DNA of 64,000 bases from Flaccisagitta enflata (taxonomy: Eukaryota; Chaetognatha; Sagittoidea; Aphragmophora). The stretch covers positions 9,052,001-9,116,000 of the forward strand of contig OZ231127.1 in the NCBI GenBank assembly GCA_965153355.1. The letters run 5' to 3'. The notes beneath the pieces are model-generated. The model worked only from the letters and a program-made list of their open reading frames with translations, was not told the origin of the DNA and searched no databases. Shown one piece after another: positions 22,092 through 33,931 of the stretch. Within the stretch, counting starts at the first letter, position 1; every line of letters starts with the position of its first letter. A program made the position numbers and the translations under genes.

Positions 22092-22602
22092 TTTACATTC
22101 CTACTGAAAAGTTGTACTGCTCATCTTCATCCTCATCCTTATCCTTCGTCTCTTTACTTTTTCGTGTCTCTGTCTCTTTTTTCTCATTTCTGTTTCACCT
22201 GATGAATACAATTTTTCAATGTTGTACGAAAATGTCTAATCATTTCCATCATACCAAATCTACAACCAACTTTCGCTCTTATTCTATAATGACGCATTGA
22301 AATACTGTTGTTTGTCATCTCGCTCAAGGCATTATTGATTGAGCTTGAACAAAAAGCAAGGATAGTTGATGTTTTGTTTTTAGTTGTTCTTTAGTTGCGT
22401 ACACATTACTCTATAAGAGTCTTTGTCCGTCCATCCCTCGGTAGGTCTGTCCATCCGTCGGTCTGTCCATCGATGATTTACTTTTTTTTTCGCCCATCCG
22501 GTGGACGAAACAGTATTGCCTTTTCAGGACTGCTTGAAATAATACAATATGGGAAATGAGCCGCCATAATCGTGCAAAATGGTGCCGATCGATTCCACTA
22601 TC

Positions 22603-22980
22603 TTTTTAGTCGCGTGCACGCGACTCTACAACCCGCTTTGTCCGTCTGTCTGTTAGTTGGTGGGTTGGTCCGTCGGTCCCTCTGTCCGTCCATCAAAGTA
22701 CTTTTTTTTATAACTTTAAGTTGTTTTTAGTCATTTTAGATCGTTATGAGTCACTTTTAGTCATTCTAAGTCATTCTAAGTTATTTTAAGTCATTCTAAG
22801 TCATTTCAAGTCACATTGAGTTATATTGAGTCGCTTAAGTCAATTAGGTCAATTTAGTCATTTAAGTCATTTTACATCATCTTATGCCATTTTAAGTCAT
22901 TTTAAGTCATCCTGAGTCATCTTAAACCATCATAAGTTATCTATGTCCTGCACGCGACTTACAGGTGTTGGCCTTGTTTT
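22603..22980 (-). repeat. Family G element with internal TAAGTCATTT array
   Basis: The plus strand begins TTTTTAGTCGCGTGCACGCGACTCTACAACCCGC and the far end is CTGCACGCGACTTACAGGTGTTGGCCTTG. Between about 22715 and 22945 the normal core is replaced by some 20 imperfect copies of TTTTAAGTCA. A partial element of the same family lies at 22389-22510. Confidence 0.75.
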
Positions 22981-23025
22981 CTCTTCTGTAACCTATTCCT
23001 CACCATTTCCTCCTCTATTTCTCTC

Positions 23026-23027
<2 letters not shown>

Positions 23028-23074
<47 letters not shown>
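23028..23074. repeat. (TC)n microsatellite
   Basis: About 23 pure units, with TTTC repeats to about 23102. Confidence 0.93.
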
Positions 23075-23076
<2 letters not shown>

Positions 23077-23204
23077 TTCTTTCTCTTTCTCTTTCTTTCT
23101 TTGTCCTCTCCTTGAAAAACTGACAATTTCGCCCCAAACCAAAAATCCTGCCCAAAAGCCGATACGAAACGAAGTCGAAATATTTTGAAGCTGCTTAGGT
23201 GGGG

Positions 23205-23270
23205 GTTGGCCGCCCCTGCCCACCCGTCCACAATGATATTGTGACCCCGCATCACTTTGTTAATCATCTT
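23205..23270 (-). repeat. Family G 5' end fragment
   Basis: GGCCGCCCCTGCCCACCCGTCCACAATGATATTGTGACCCCGC is the inverse of the 5' part of the 6430 and 24935 subtype. Confidence 0.6.
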
Positions 23271-23289
23271 CGTTCTTCAACGACTTGAT

Positions 23290-23395
23290 TATGCATGATT
23301 TTGCTGTAAAAAAAACATAACTAAACACTTTTTCGGCATGATTTTGCTGTAAAAAAAAACATAACTAAACACTTTTACGGCATATATTCAAGGCA
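23290..23395. repeat. Tandem duplication, about 46 bp
   Basis: GGCATGATTTTGCTGTAAAAAAA then ACATAACTAAACACTTTT occurs twice in succession. Downstream to about 23760 TTTTACAGCAT recurs. No gene. Confidence 0.75.
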
Positions 23396-23399
23396 TGCT

Positions 23400-24930
23400 C
23401 TAACTGCATGTTATTGGCATAAGATAATGCAGAATGTTAATGCGATAAGATGGAATTGTTTTATGAATATATCTGAGGCCTACTCAGTTTGTTTTTCAAA
23501 ATCTTAGAGCGACTATATTGCAATCTGAGAAAAAACATCAAAAATACCTATAATTTTGCTGTTTTACAGCATTTTACAGCATATACCGATACTGATTTTT
23601 AACATCTTAAGATCAATTCTTTTCAAAATAGTGTCCCTACACCAGTTACACTAATTTTGAGTACGGATGAATCAATGCTGCAGTATATCAAAGAAAAAAC
23701 CAAAAAAACAGTAAAAAATGCTGTTTTTACAGCATTTTTACAGCATTTTACAGCACTTATTCAAAACTCAATCAGGAAATATTTGAGAATTTAGTAAAAA
23801 GTGATATAATAAGTATTCCCGATGCCCATCCCATTGGTTGTTTTTACCTCCTAATCTTTTTTGACAGCCTAAAGCCTCCAACAATACGCGACTATCAAAA
23901 AACTTGAGGCAGCTATAAGAAATGTGTTCACACCTAAAGACATGGAATCACAAAAATACTCATAAATCGAGAATGCCTTGACTGATGGACTTGAAATTTT
24001 AGGGTTAGATGCAGAATTTGATGCTCTTTCAGACGATACCCAGTGCAAACTTCCCTAGTTTCTGATGACGCATCTCAATACCAGGAATCACAGCGTGACA
24101 TAAGCGTGACAGGGTGTGAACACATTTCTTATAGCAAATTGAAAATTTCATATTTCTACATTGAGACATGGCAAAGTCACGAAATTTGGCATGAACACTC
24201 TCATATGTCTTCACTAAATGGGCAAAAAAGAAAAAGTTGAAAAAATCAAGGAAAGATGAGGTTTTTTTATCAAAAGTTGGAATTTTTCCCAAAAATCGTC
24301 AAAAACAGTACTTTTAAAAAAAAATCTAAAATTGTAATTTTTGGGTTATGAACAAGGACCTGTCAACGAATGATTTTAAGTCCTGAAAACCATAACCAGG
24401 ACCAATGAAAATGCCCCATTTCTTCACATCACATTAAGTTTTTTCTGATATTTTAGAGTGGAGATAGTCAGTGGGACCTAAATAGGACATACAGAAATTG
24501 GCCAAATCAGCCCTTTTTTGGGTCTAGATCCTAATAATATGTCGACACTGAAGAAAGTAGATTATTACCAGAGTGCTACCTGATGTCCCTGACCACCTAG
24601 GGACACTTTTCTCCCAAAAGAAATTGAGAAAGGATACTTGTTATGTCATCCTGTAAGGGTATTTCCTTGGCCCGGCAAAACCCGAATCTTACCATTAGGT
24701 CACACTGTTAACCATACTGTTTATTGCGTTGAGTTCCAGTTTGAGATATGAATTCAAGAAAAAGATTTGAAACTTAAGGGTGAAATTTCCCATGTTCGCC
24801 GGTGACAGATTTTCATGACTGAACGCTCTTCTTATCTCTTTCTTTCCACTATTGTGTCTGCTCGTGAAGGAGCACGTGTACCATGTCCAATGGACGTGGG
24901 TAAACGAAATCTAAAGTGCCGTCTCACAAA
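23400..24930. other. AT-rich non-coding stretch
   Basis: No supported gene; short frames only. Confidence 0.4.
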
Positions 24931-24934
24931 ATAA

Positions 24935-25193
24935 GTAAGGCGGGGTGACAATATCGTTGCAGACGGGTGGGCAGTTCCACCCCAACCCCAACCCCGACCA
25001 CTCCTGCCACGTTCTCACAAACCCACACACACACAACAACAATAACTGCAATATCCTAAATTCGCGTTTTTTTCGCGTTTTTAGCCCGAGCGTGATGGAC
25101 CGGCAGACAAATGAATGGACCAACGAACCGACGGACCAGCAGACGGACTGACGGACGGACAAAGCCTCTTATAGAGTTGCGTGTCCGCAACTA
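24935..25193 (+). repeat. Family G element (GTTGC subtype)
   Basis: AAGGCGGGGTGACAATATCGTTGCAGACGGGTGGGCAG, spacer with CA-rich sequence, GACGGAC core, and end GAGTTGCGTGTCCGCAACTAAC. Motif pair GTTGC.GAC / GTCCGCAAC. Confidence 0.85.
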
Positions 25194-25491
25194 ACAATAA
25201 GCAGTGAAAGCAGCGGGGAATAAAAAGGCCGGATATACAGACCAAGACGGTGCACTAAAAATTACTGTTGTCTATATATAGAGGCGAAAAAATTAATTGA
25301 GACACAAAGAAGTTGTCGTGACACAAATTGGAGGTGGCACCCCCAAAATCATAGGCTCCCATACGGCGCTGATCAGATCTATCCTAAGTTCTATCACATG
25401 CAATCGAGGCTAGATATGATAATGAATGAAATGAGGAAGAATATGAATGATGAATGAAATGAGTTTTCAAGTGATTTCAAACATTTTCCTT

Positions 25492-25531
<40 letters not shown>

Positions 25532-25532
25532 C
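25492..25532. repeat. Poly(T) run
   Basis: About 40 T residues. Could be the reversed tail of a retroposed sequence, but no body could be recognised. Confidence 0.85.
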
Positions 25533-25632
25533 GAGTGTAAAAGAAGAAATCGAACAACAAAAACAGGGCTGTGAAGAGTAGAGATGGAAACGGGAGGAAG
25601 AAAGGGAAAATGAAATACAGAAATGAAATAAG

Positions 25633-25785
25633 CAAGCAAGCTGGCAAGCAAGCTGGCAAGCAAGCAAGGAAAGAAGAAAGGAAGGAAGGAAGGAAAGAAG
25701 GAAGGAAGGAAGGAGGGAGGGAAGAAAGAAGGAAGGGAAGGAAGGATGGGAGGAAGAAAGGGAGGAAGGAAGGAGAAAGCAGAAA
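25633..25785. repeat. AAGC then (GGAA)n microsatellite
   Basis: AAGCAAGCTGGC units followed by GGAAGGAA repeats with AGAAAG interruptions. Confidence 0.9.
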
Positions 25786-25795
25786 AATTTAAAAC

Positions 25796-25946
25796 AAGGC
25801 CGGATACATGGCCAATACCAGTCGCGGACGGGTGGGCAGGAGCGCAAACGCGGGTTTTTCCACTTTTCGACTCGTGCTCACCAACGGACCAACCGACGGA
25901 CGGACGGACAAAGCCTCTTATAGAGTCGCCCGTCCGCGACTAAAAA
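25796..25946 (+). repeat. Family G element (GTCGCGGAC subtype), complete
   Basis: AAGGCCGGATACATGGCCAATACCAGTCGCGGACGGGTGGGCAGG, core CCAACGGACCAACCGACGGACGG, then AAAGCCTCTTATAGAGTCGCCCGTCCGCGACTAAAAA. Confidence 0.9.
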
Positions 25947-26097
25947 GACTAAATAGATGAAGAAAACTCTCCGTTTTTACAGAACTTGGTAATGAAAATG
26001 TGAATCGTCAGGGAAACTGGCTGCATCTTTACATTGAAACCTTCGGGCAAGAAATTCGATCTCGACTGCATGGTCTGACGGTAGTTACTCGGAAACA

Positions 26098-26375
26098 AGC
26101 CCGACCGGACAACGATGCGTCCGGGCTGTGTCTCTGTGTGTATTGATCATATGACATATATGGAGAGACATATGGACGAACATGTTGGTTGGTTGATCAT
26201 TTGTTTCAGTATAGGATCTCACAGTGGCCAAAAACAGTCGAGAAATGCGGTTTTTGCACTTGAGTAACGGACATACGGACGGACGGACCGACGGACGGAC
26301 GGACGGACGGACGGACCGATGCGGACGGACACACCCTCTTATAGAGATGCGTTCCTGACGGACGCATCTAAAAAT
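26098..26375 (+). repeat. Family G element (GATGC subtype)
   Basis: The 5' motif is GATGCGTCCGGG, the core is GACGGACGG-rich, and the 3' hairpin reads GAGATGCGTTCCTGACGGACGCATCTAAAAA. It is the most divergent motif pair found and is still complementary. Confidence 0.75.
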
Positions 26376-26693
26376 GCCTCGGCAGTCGGCATAGCGGCCC
26401 ATACTGGGTGATAGTTTGGACCCTCCCCATCACATCCCTACTAAGAGCAAAAAGTTCTACTTGGTAACTAATATGGCCAAAATGGCCTAATATGACTATT
26501 TTTCATGTCATTCTGGCTCTACCATAGGATTTGCGGCTTTTTTACGTTTACTGTTTTTTTTTATCTGAAACTGATGCCAACGTGCGTTTTATCACCCCAT
26601 GGATACATATAGGGACAAAGCAAGAAGAAAACCTGGTCTGATTGACCTGATATGGCATTTTTCAGACAAAAAATCCGTTTTATCGATTTTCGC

Positions 26694-26694
26694 G

Positions 26695-26771
<77 letters not shown>

Positions 26772-26783
26772 GCTGTTGTTGTT

Positions 26784-26818
<35 letters not shown>

Positions 26819-26880
26819 GGGCAGCGGCCTTGAGGGGGTCGATGACCTGTGTTTTCACATACATGGGGAATTTTCTCTTT
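26694..26880. repeat. (TTG)n microsatellite joined to a family N end
   Basis: TTG repeat to about 26819, directly followed by GGGCAGCGGCCTTGAGGGGGTCGATGACCTGTG...CATGGGGAATTTTC, a variant family N terminus. Poly-Leu, poly-Val, poly-Gln and poly-Asn frames are artefacts. Confidence 0.88.
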
Positions 26881-27099
26881 CACTCTCTCCTCTGCCCCCC
26901 ACCCCCGTCTCATTGAGATGCCGATTTTGTGTAGCATTGTAGCATTGCCACGCGGCAGGCAAGTGCCAAAGTGCGGTAGATGCGGCTGCCGGCAGGCCCA
27001 GCGGTGTAAAAATGGCAAAATGGGGAAGAGAAAAAGAAGGGAGGAAATAATGAAAGGAAAAAATGAGGAGAAAGAAAGAAATCATTAGTGCTTTAAGTT

Positions 27100-27560
27100 C
27101 TCAATCGTCACTGCAGAACCAAATGCTTGATTCGATTTTGCTTGCAATAGCTTTTCTACCACTGAATTTTGGCAATATCCGTGAGAGCGCATGCCCAGGT
27201 GTAGGTGGCGCCATTTCCTAAGTCACGTTGGATGTAATCCTAATTTGCATATTGCAGTTTTATGTTGTGCATATGCTATAGATGAAAAAACAAATCATTC
27301 TCAGCGTCAAATATTACTTTTATAATTTTACTTAGAATAGGTTCGATGAATTTGTGACAACAATGAAAATGAGCCATAACGAATATTACAATTCTAGAAT
27401 TGTTTAATCTCAAACACAATAGCCTTTTGTTTGAAATGATACTTCTGGTTCAATCTCATGCATACGCAGTTGAAATAGATCCTATCGCAACTTACCCGGT
27501 CATAACGTCAAAACTGACCGCTAATTCAGGTAAAACCTGACGATCACAGTTGGCTGTGTT
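27100..27560. other. Non-coding stretch
   Basis: No supported gene or element between the (TTG)n and (CAA)n tracts. Confidence 0.4.
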
Positions 27561-27569
27561 CTTACTGAT

Positions 27570-27835
<266 letters not shown>

Positions 27836-27959
27836 TCTTTATCTCTCTTCTTCTTTCGCTATCTCAATCTCTCTCCCTCTCCCTCTGGGATTAACCGGAT
27901 AAAACCAGTGTGAAAAGGTTCTGGTCAGTGAGATTCACGACATCGTAGTTCCTCTCTCT

Positions 27960-28645
<686 letters not shown>

Positions 28646-28929
28646 TCTATAAAATCCAGAACGTACTTTAAATATTCTCTCGTAAGCGATTATTTCATTT
28701 TTCTACTTCCTGCACTCGTTGGTTGTATTTTTGCTCATCATCATCATCATTCTCTTCTTTTTTTTATAGAAGGAAAGTATGGTCGCTTATCGTTGCCATG
28801 GCTAGTGTAGGGGCTTCGCTAGTATGGGTCTGGCTAGTAACGGTAGCAAAAAAAAAAACGGAACAAACTGTTTTGATGATTTTTGCTAAAGTGATGATTC
28901 TAACCATAGAAAATTCATGACCGTTTGAA

Positions 28930-29294
28930 ATCATGATAGAAGCTGTTGTAACATATTACTTGGAATTCAGTGCCTAGCTGATATCCTTCATACTTAAAAT
29001 TTTGATAGGCTATCTAGCAAAAAAAATAGGCCAAAATCACCCCTTTTTTATCACACTGATGTCACACTTAAAACCACAATGAAAAAGATATAAAAAAATC
29101 ATTAAGCCTACCCAATTATTGGTTATTTTTATTTAATTGCAATCCCTAAAGAAGAATTAAAGATTATATAGCAACCAATTGTTGTTAACTATGCAAGAAT
29201 TTCAATTTTAGTTGATGTATCTAAAATAATGATTTATTTGATTTTGATACATAGTAGTATATCATACTTTAAATGACAATATCTTAAGTATTAG
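28930..29294. repeat. Direct repeat flanking the PLE, copy A
   Basis: About 360 bp beginning TCATGATAGAAGCTGTTGTAAC and ending ATATCTTAAGTATTA. A second copy lies at 33932-34294 with roughly 94 percent identity by eye (about 20 differences). It abuts the PLE terminal repeat, sharing TATTA at the junction. Confidence 0.85.
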
Positions 29295-29601
29295 AAAAAA
29301 GACGATGGTATTGATTGATGCGTAGTTTAATGAAAATGGATAAAATCACAGATCATTCGGAGACACGAAATATAGATGAAGTCTTACATGTTTCACCTTT
29401 ACAGGCTCATCAGAGACTACCTGGGCAACAAAACGAATGGGAAAAAGTATTAGTCATAAATAATGACCAAATATTGTTGTACAAAGGAATCCTAAAGACA
29501 ACACGAAAATATATGCATCATTGTTTTTTAGAGCAAAATCCAAGCGTTGTAGAGTTCATCATGCAAAAAGTGGACACCTCACTAATTGTCTTATGCGTAG
29601 A
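29290..29601 (-). repeat. PLE terminal direct repeat (3' copy), 312 bp
   Basis: Identical to 33488-33799 except one base (29367 G, 33565 C). On the element's minus strand it lies downstream of the RT/GIY-YIG frame and overlaps its last 11 bp. Such LTR-like direct repeats are typical of Penelope-like elements. It contains a hammerhead ribozyme. Confidence 0.93.
29372..29425 (-). ncRNA. Type I hammerhead ribozyme in the PLE repeat (3' copy)
   Basis: On the minus strand: stem I strand AGTCT, core CTGATGA, stem II GCC/GGT closing the loop TGTAAA, core GAAA, a minimal stem III within CATGTA, then AGACT pairing back to AGTCT. The cleavage triplet is GTA and cutting is predicted between 29385 and 29384. 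All core residues of the hammerhead are present. Stem III is only C-G plus A-U over the palindrome ACATGT, as in the minimal hammerheads reported in PLE repeats, which work best as dimers. Confidence 0.88.
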
Positions 29602-32073
29602 ATCCATTTTGCATAAAAAAAAATGTAGGTGGCGTGAATGGAAGAGTCCCCCTTTTTGATGAACAAAAGAGAGATGCTACAGTTTCAGTACATTGAGTTG
29701 AGGCTTGTAACGTTTGATAAACAAAAGACTCATAAGAAAGAATCATTTGACTGTCTCTGTTGCTGTCATGAAGTTTAAAAAAAGGTGTCATGACAAACTT
29801 TCCATTACTGCACTTTGATATATGTTCGTGGACACCTTGAGTAAATTTTTTTCTCTCAATGGCCAATCGATATTCTCCACATCGGTCCCTCACCTCTCTT
29901 TCCGTTTTGCCAATGTAGTTTTCACCACATCCTGAGCAGGTGAGGGCGTAAACAACGTTTCTCGTATCACAAGTAAAGTTGTAACGAATTTCAAATGGTT
30001 CATCTGTACCTTTGAATGTGAGATGTGTGCACTCTTGAATGTAGTCACAGCATTTGCACGGGCGCCCGCGCGTTTTGTTTCTATTTGGTTTGTTTCTATT
30101 TGGATCATTCTTACAAGCAAGGACATTTCCTTTGGTTGCGTGCTCGTTCATATCAAATCTCGGTTTGAACAGAAGGGATCGGATGTTGCGCGGTTGGCGG
30201 CGAGCAGCGATGATTTTTCTGTCTTTCATGACTCTTGACATACGTTCACTGGGGGCGAGAATGTCTAAACTCCGACGCACTGTGTTAAGCACATTTGGAT
30301 TTGCGTTATTGTGAGTAAACACAAAAGGAATGTTAGACGGGTTACCGACACTGTCGTCGTTTGTCGGTGGCGGTGCATTAAGAATCGCCGTTCTGTCGAG
30401 GGCTGAAGCACGTTGGATAGCCGACTCGATTACACCCTCGGGATACTTTTTTTGTCGCAAGTGTCCCTTTAATTCTTCATATCGGAACTGTCTTCTTTCC
30501 GGTTCCGACGTGTTCACGCAAATTCGACGCGCGAGTGAGAAAGGAACATTTGTGAGAGTTTTATGAGGATGGAAGCTCCCAAACTGAACATAGTTGTGCG
30601 TGTCAGTTTCCTTGTAGTAGATGTCTGTCATCAAGTTACCATCCGGTTTGATTTCAAACATGATGTCTAGAAACGGGATCTTTTTGCCAGTCTCCATAGT
30701 AAACTTGATTTTCTCGTCAATGTTGTTGATGACGTCAAAAAATTCCTTGGGATCGCCGAGTGAATTTTTCCACCTCGTAAAAACGTCGTCGAGGAAGCGG
30801 CGAAGCATCTTTGTAATGAAGTCAGCATATTCTGGACCTTTTGATACTTCTAGTCTTTCCCGTGCTTCATGTTCAACGTAGTCAATCGCAAGTGACGCAT
30901 ATGGCGGCGACGAGTGAGACCCCATAGCGCAGCCATGAGTTTGTCTTTTGTATTTTCCGTCAAAGAAAGAAACATTATTTCTTAGAACGAGTAATACAGC
31001 ATCAATGACGAATTCCTTTGAGAAACGCGGGTGAAGTAATTCTGGAGACTTTTCAAGAAAATGTTCCAATGCCTTAACCCCTAACCTTTCACTTATGTTC
31101 ATGTACATGTTTGTAATGTCCATGGTGATGAGACTGTACTCTTCATTCGGGTCATTTTCCCATTTTTGAGTTTGACGCAAAAGATCAGTAGAATCTATGA
31201 CATAACTTGGTAATGTCGTCATGAAAGGTTTCAGAAGGATATCCACCAACTTGCTTAAATTGCTTGTAGGCGAGACCGGTCCGCCAATGATTGGGCGAAT
31301 TTTCAAATCGCTAGGGCAATGTATGTTCACTATCTCCGATTTTTGTTCCTTGACTGCATTCTTTATCTGTTGACTCTTATGAATCTTGGGCAGTCCGTAA
31401 AAGTTAGCCTCTTTGTAATCAAAGTTAGTTAGGCTTGAAATTTCATCTTTGGTAAGCATAGACGAATATTTCTTGCAGAGAGATACAATTTTTCCAATGA
31501 TCTCACGCATTTGATTCCCGTTGCTATCTTCAAAGTAATCTGGATCATTGAATACAGTTTCGACCATTCTTTTGTAATGATCCGCATCCATGATTACCAC
31601 GGCGCCACCTTTGTCTGCAGGCATGATAACTATCCTGTTTGCATCTCGTAATTCAGTTAGTTCTCTGAGGGCAGCCCGTTCGAAGCGAGTCAAATTGTCT
31701 CTTTGATTTTCAACAGGAAGATTATCCAAATTAGAGGATAAAGAATAGAGGAAATCACAATAACGATCGAGATGTTCATCTCTCTCAAGAGGAGGAGTGA
31801 AATTAGATGGCTTTCTAAGTAAAGAATTGTTGGAGTAATTTTGTCCATGGAAAAACTCATTCAATCTCATCCGGCGGCTGAGTGATCGTAAATCGGCGGT
31901 TAATTCTGTCGTGTTACTCGCTTTTTGCGTAGGACAAAATTTCAGACCCCGTTTAAGCAGTGAGATTTGAGCCGCAGTAAGTTCAATAGAGGAGAGATTG
32001 ATGACCTTTACTTGACTTATTTCTGACGTGTCGGTGGGCCCTTGCCCCGACGAAAATCCGCATTTTCGGTCGG

Positions 32074-32144
<71 letters not shown>

Positions 32145-32155
32145 ATTTGTTGCCA
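29591..32155 (-). CDS. PLE reverse transcriptase with C-terminal GIY-YIG endonuclease
   Basis: Copies the element's RNA at a nicked chromosomal target. Counting from the poly-Thr start, the order is: ADKGGAVVIMDADHY (about 185-200), FYGLPKIHKS (about 260), IRPIIGGPVSPTSNL (about 290), palm motif A LITMDITNMYMNI (about 350), motif B HGCAMGSHSSPPYASL (about 415), motif C RRFLDDVF (about 460), IPFLDIMFEI (about 500), thumb IYYKETDTHNYVQFGSFHP (about 520), then a Cys-rich linker (CKCCDYIQEC) and the GIY-YIG-like core VVYALTCSGCGENYIGKTER with a downstream Arg (about 750-775). The catalytic Asp pair is FLDD. All motifs are intact with no internal stop. No good ATG exists near the 5' edge, which lies in (AAC)n; translation may come from the upstream frame. 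Confidence 0.93.
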
Positions 32156-32249
32156 GTGCTGCACTGTGCGTTGTTGTTATTGTTGCCGTTGTTGTTGTTG
32201 TTTGTTGTTGCCGTTGTTGTTGTTGTTGTTATTTATTTGTTGTTGTTAT

Positions 32250-32284
<35 letters not shown>

Positions 32285-32312
32285 GCCGTTGTTGTTTTGT
32301 TGTTGTTGTTAT

Positions 32313-32368
<56 letters not shown>

Positions 32369-32370
32369 GG
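32072..32370. repeat. (TTG)n microsatellite inside the PLE coding region
   Basis: TTG/TTGTTATTTG blocks; on the element strand AAC/ACA repeats that encode poly-Asn at the end of the first part and poly-Thr at the start of the second, with TAA stops from AAATAAC between. Confidence 0.93.
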
Positions 32371-33436
32371 AAATAGCATTTGGTTTTCGAGCACCATGAT
32401 TATTCATAGGTCGACTGTCATTCTGAGCGTGGTTGTGTTGGTTGCCACGGCGACGCTTTTTATGATTTTGATCGCCGCCGTCGTTGTTTCTTCCTCCACC
32501 ACCACCATCCTGATTGCCGCCGGCGTTTTTGGCGTTAATTCTAGCGCCATTTCCGATACGATTCCTAAGATCGTTTTCGGCGACTTTGTTATCGCCGTTG
32601 TTTCGGCGGTTCTTCTTTCTTTTTTTGTTTTGATTTTGAGGCTGGTGCGAGTTTGGAACTGGGGTTGGACTCGATTTTTTGGGCATCTCCTTTGGTCGAG
32701 ATTCCGAATCCTCGTCTTCGAACGCAGGATTATCTGGATATGATCGAATTCGGTCCATTTTTTTCTCCCACTTTTCTATCTCACGTTGTTCTGCCTCAAC
32801 TCGTTCTTCATTCCATTTCCGTAAGATCGCATCTTTCTCTCTTTCGTCAGAAGTGAGGCCGTCGATCAAACTTTTGACTTTTTGTTCCACTTCTAGAAGA
32901 TTATCCTGAGCATATTTCGCGTAGAGTTCCATCTCCTTGCATGACGCTTCGACCTTGGCCAATGCGTGTTGACGGCGGATTTCGTCCACTTCGCTGTTTG
33001 GTGGGTCGGTAGGAGTTGGGCGAAACGTTTTGGCGACAAATGGCGTTTCCAATTGTAGCCATTCTCGGTAGAGAGATGCGAGACTACTGTTTCTCAATGA
33101 TTTATGCGTATTGAGTTTGAAAAAATTCATGAGTTTTTTCCACTCTGCCTTCACCGTGTCGATTCGCGTTTTGATTTTATTCTCGAAGTCGATTCTGTTT
33201 CTTTCCTCATCACTGGGGCAGACCCAAGACGGAACGTCCCGTCGAGGCGGCGGTGATGAAGTCGCAAAGATGTCGAGTTGACTAGAGTCTGCTGCCGTTG
33301 CTATATTTCGTTGTACATCCGTTCTTGAAGTAAGCGTTTCGACTAGGTGTTTCATTGCTGATATGAAATCCTGATGTAGTAGTTGGATATTTTTGTTCAC
33401 ATCAGTAAGAACTGACAGTACATTGTCGTCGGGCAT
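32309..33436 (-). CDS. PLE upstream protein: coiled coil, basic low-complexity, poly-Asn tail
   Basis: 375 residues from the ATG at 33436-33434. Residues 1-60 are helical (MPDDNVLSVLTDVNKNIQLL); about 75-135 are charged with WKKLMNFFKL; about 150-235 form a Glu/Lys/Arg coiled coil (ALAKVEASCKEMELYAKYA, EEREKDAILRKWNEE-like); about 255-350 are basic and Gly/Asn-rich with likely nuclear localisation runs (KKRKKNRR, KKRRRGN). It ends in about 18 Asn then stop. No catalytic motif. Probable roles are RNA binding or multimerisation, by analogy with ORF1 proteins of retroelements; that is inference. Same frame as the RT, so it may be the N-terminal part of one polyprotein. Confidence 0.8.
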
Positions 33437-33487
33437 CGTGGCGGTTTATGAAGTGTCGTGATTTTATAGCGACATCAACAGGTTAAA

Positions 33488-33799
33488 ATTAGAAAAAAGA
33501 CGATGGTATTGATTGATGCGTAGTTTAATGAAAATGGATAAAATCACAGATCATTCGGAGACACCAAATATAGATGAAGTCTTACATGTTTCACCTTTAC
33601 AGGCTCATCAGAGACTACCTGGGCAACAAAACGAATGGGAAAAAGTATTAGTCATAAATAATGACCAAATATTGTTGTACAAAGGAATCCTAAAGACAAC
33701 ACGAAAATATATGCATCATTGTTTTTTAGAGCAAAATCCAAGCGTTGTAGAGTTCATCATGCAAAAAGTGGACACCTCACTAATTGTCTTATGCGTAGA
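33488..33799 (-). repeat. PLE terminal direct repeat (5' copy), 312 bp
   Basis: Differs from 29290-29601 only at 33565. It lies upstream of the element's first frame, so it should carry the promoter; contains the second hammerhead. The apparent plus-strand open frames in both repeats are by-products of their identity. Confidence 0.93.
33570..33623 (-). ncRNA. Type I hammerhead ribozyme in the PLE repeat (5' copy)
   Basis: Core, stems and GTA cleavage triplet are identical to the 29372-29425 copy; predicted cut between 33583 and 33582. The two cleavage points are 4,198 bp apart, which would be the unit length of RNA released from a read-through transcript. Confidence 0.88.
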
Positions 33800-33931
33800 C
33801 ACCCGTTTAAACGAGTTCACTTTATGCAAAATACTCCTGTAGGTCATTTCCACAATAAACCGGCCCAGCTGAAATTCATGATGTAACAGGCAAAAATATT
33901 GTTTTTATCATGCTAATCCTTTTATTTTTTT

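Larger units (their letters stand above)
29591..33436 (-). mobile_element. Penelope-like retroelement body (coiled-coil/poly-N part, RT, GIY-YIG)
   Basis: One frame on the minus strand covers 33436 to 29591, interrupted only by stops inside (AAC)n tracts at about 32309-32165. The first part (33436-32309) and the RT/endonuclease part (to 29591) are in the same frame, so either two proteins are made or one protein was cut by microsatellite change. With its 312-bp terminal repeats the element spans about 29290-33930. The repeats are 99.7 percent identical, so the insertion is young. Confidence 0.92.

Noticed and set aside
22603-26375. GGAC/GTCC repeats as plain microsatellites
   Set aside because: They occur between conserved unique ends in many copies, so they are the cores of a dispersed element.
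29315-33842. Two nearly identical plus-strand frames of about 110 codons as a duplicated gene
   Set aside because: They lie in the PLE terminal repeats on the opposite strand to the element; identity of the repeats, not selection on the frame, explains the match.
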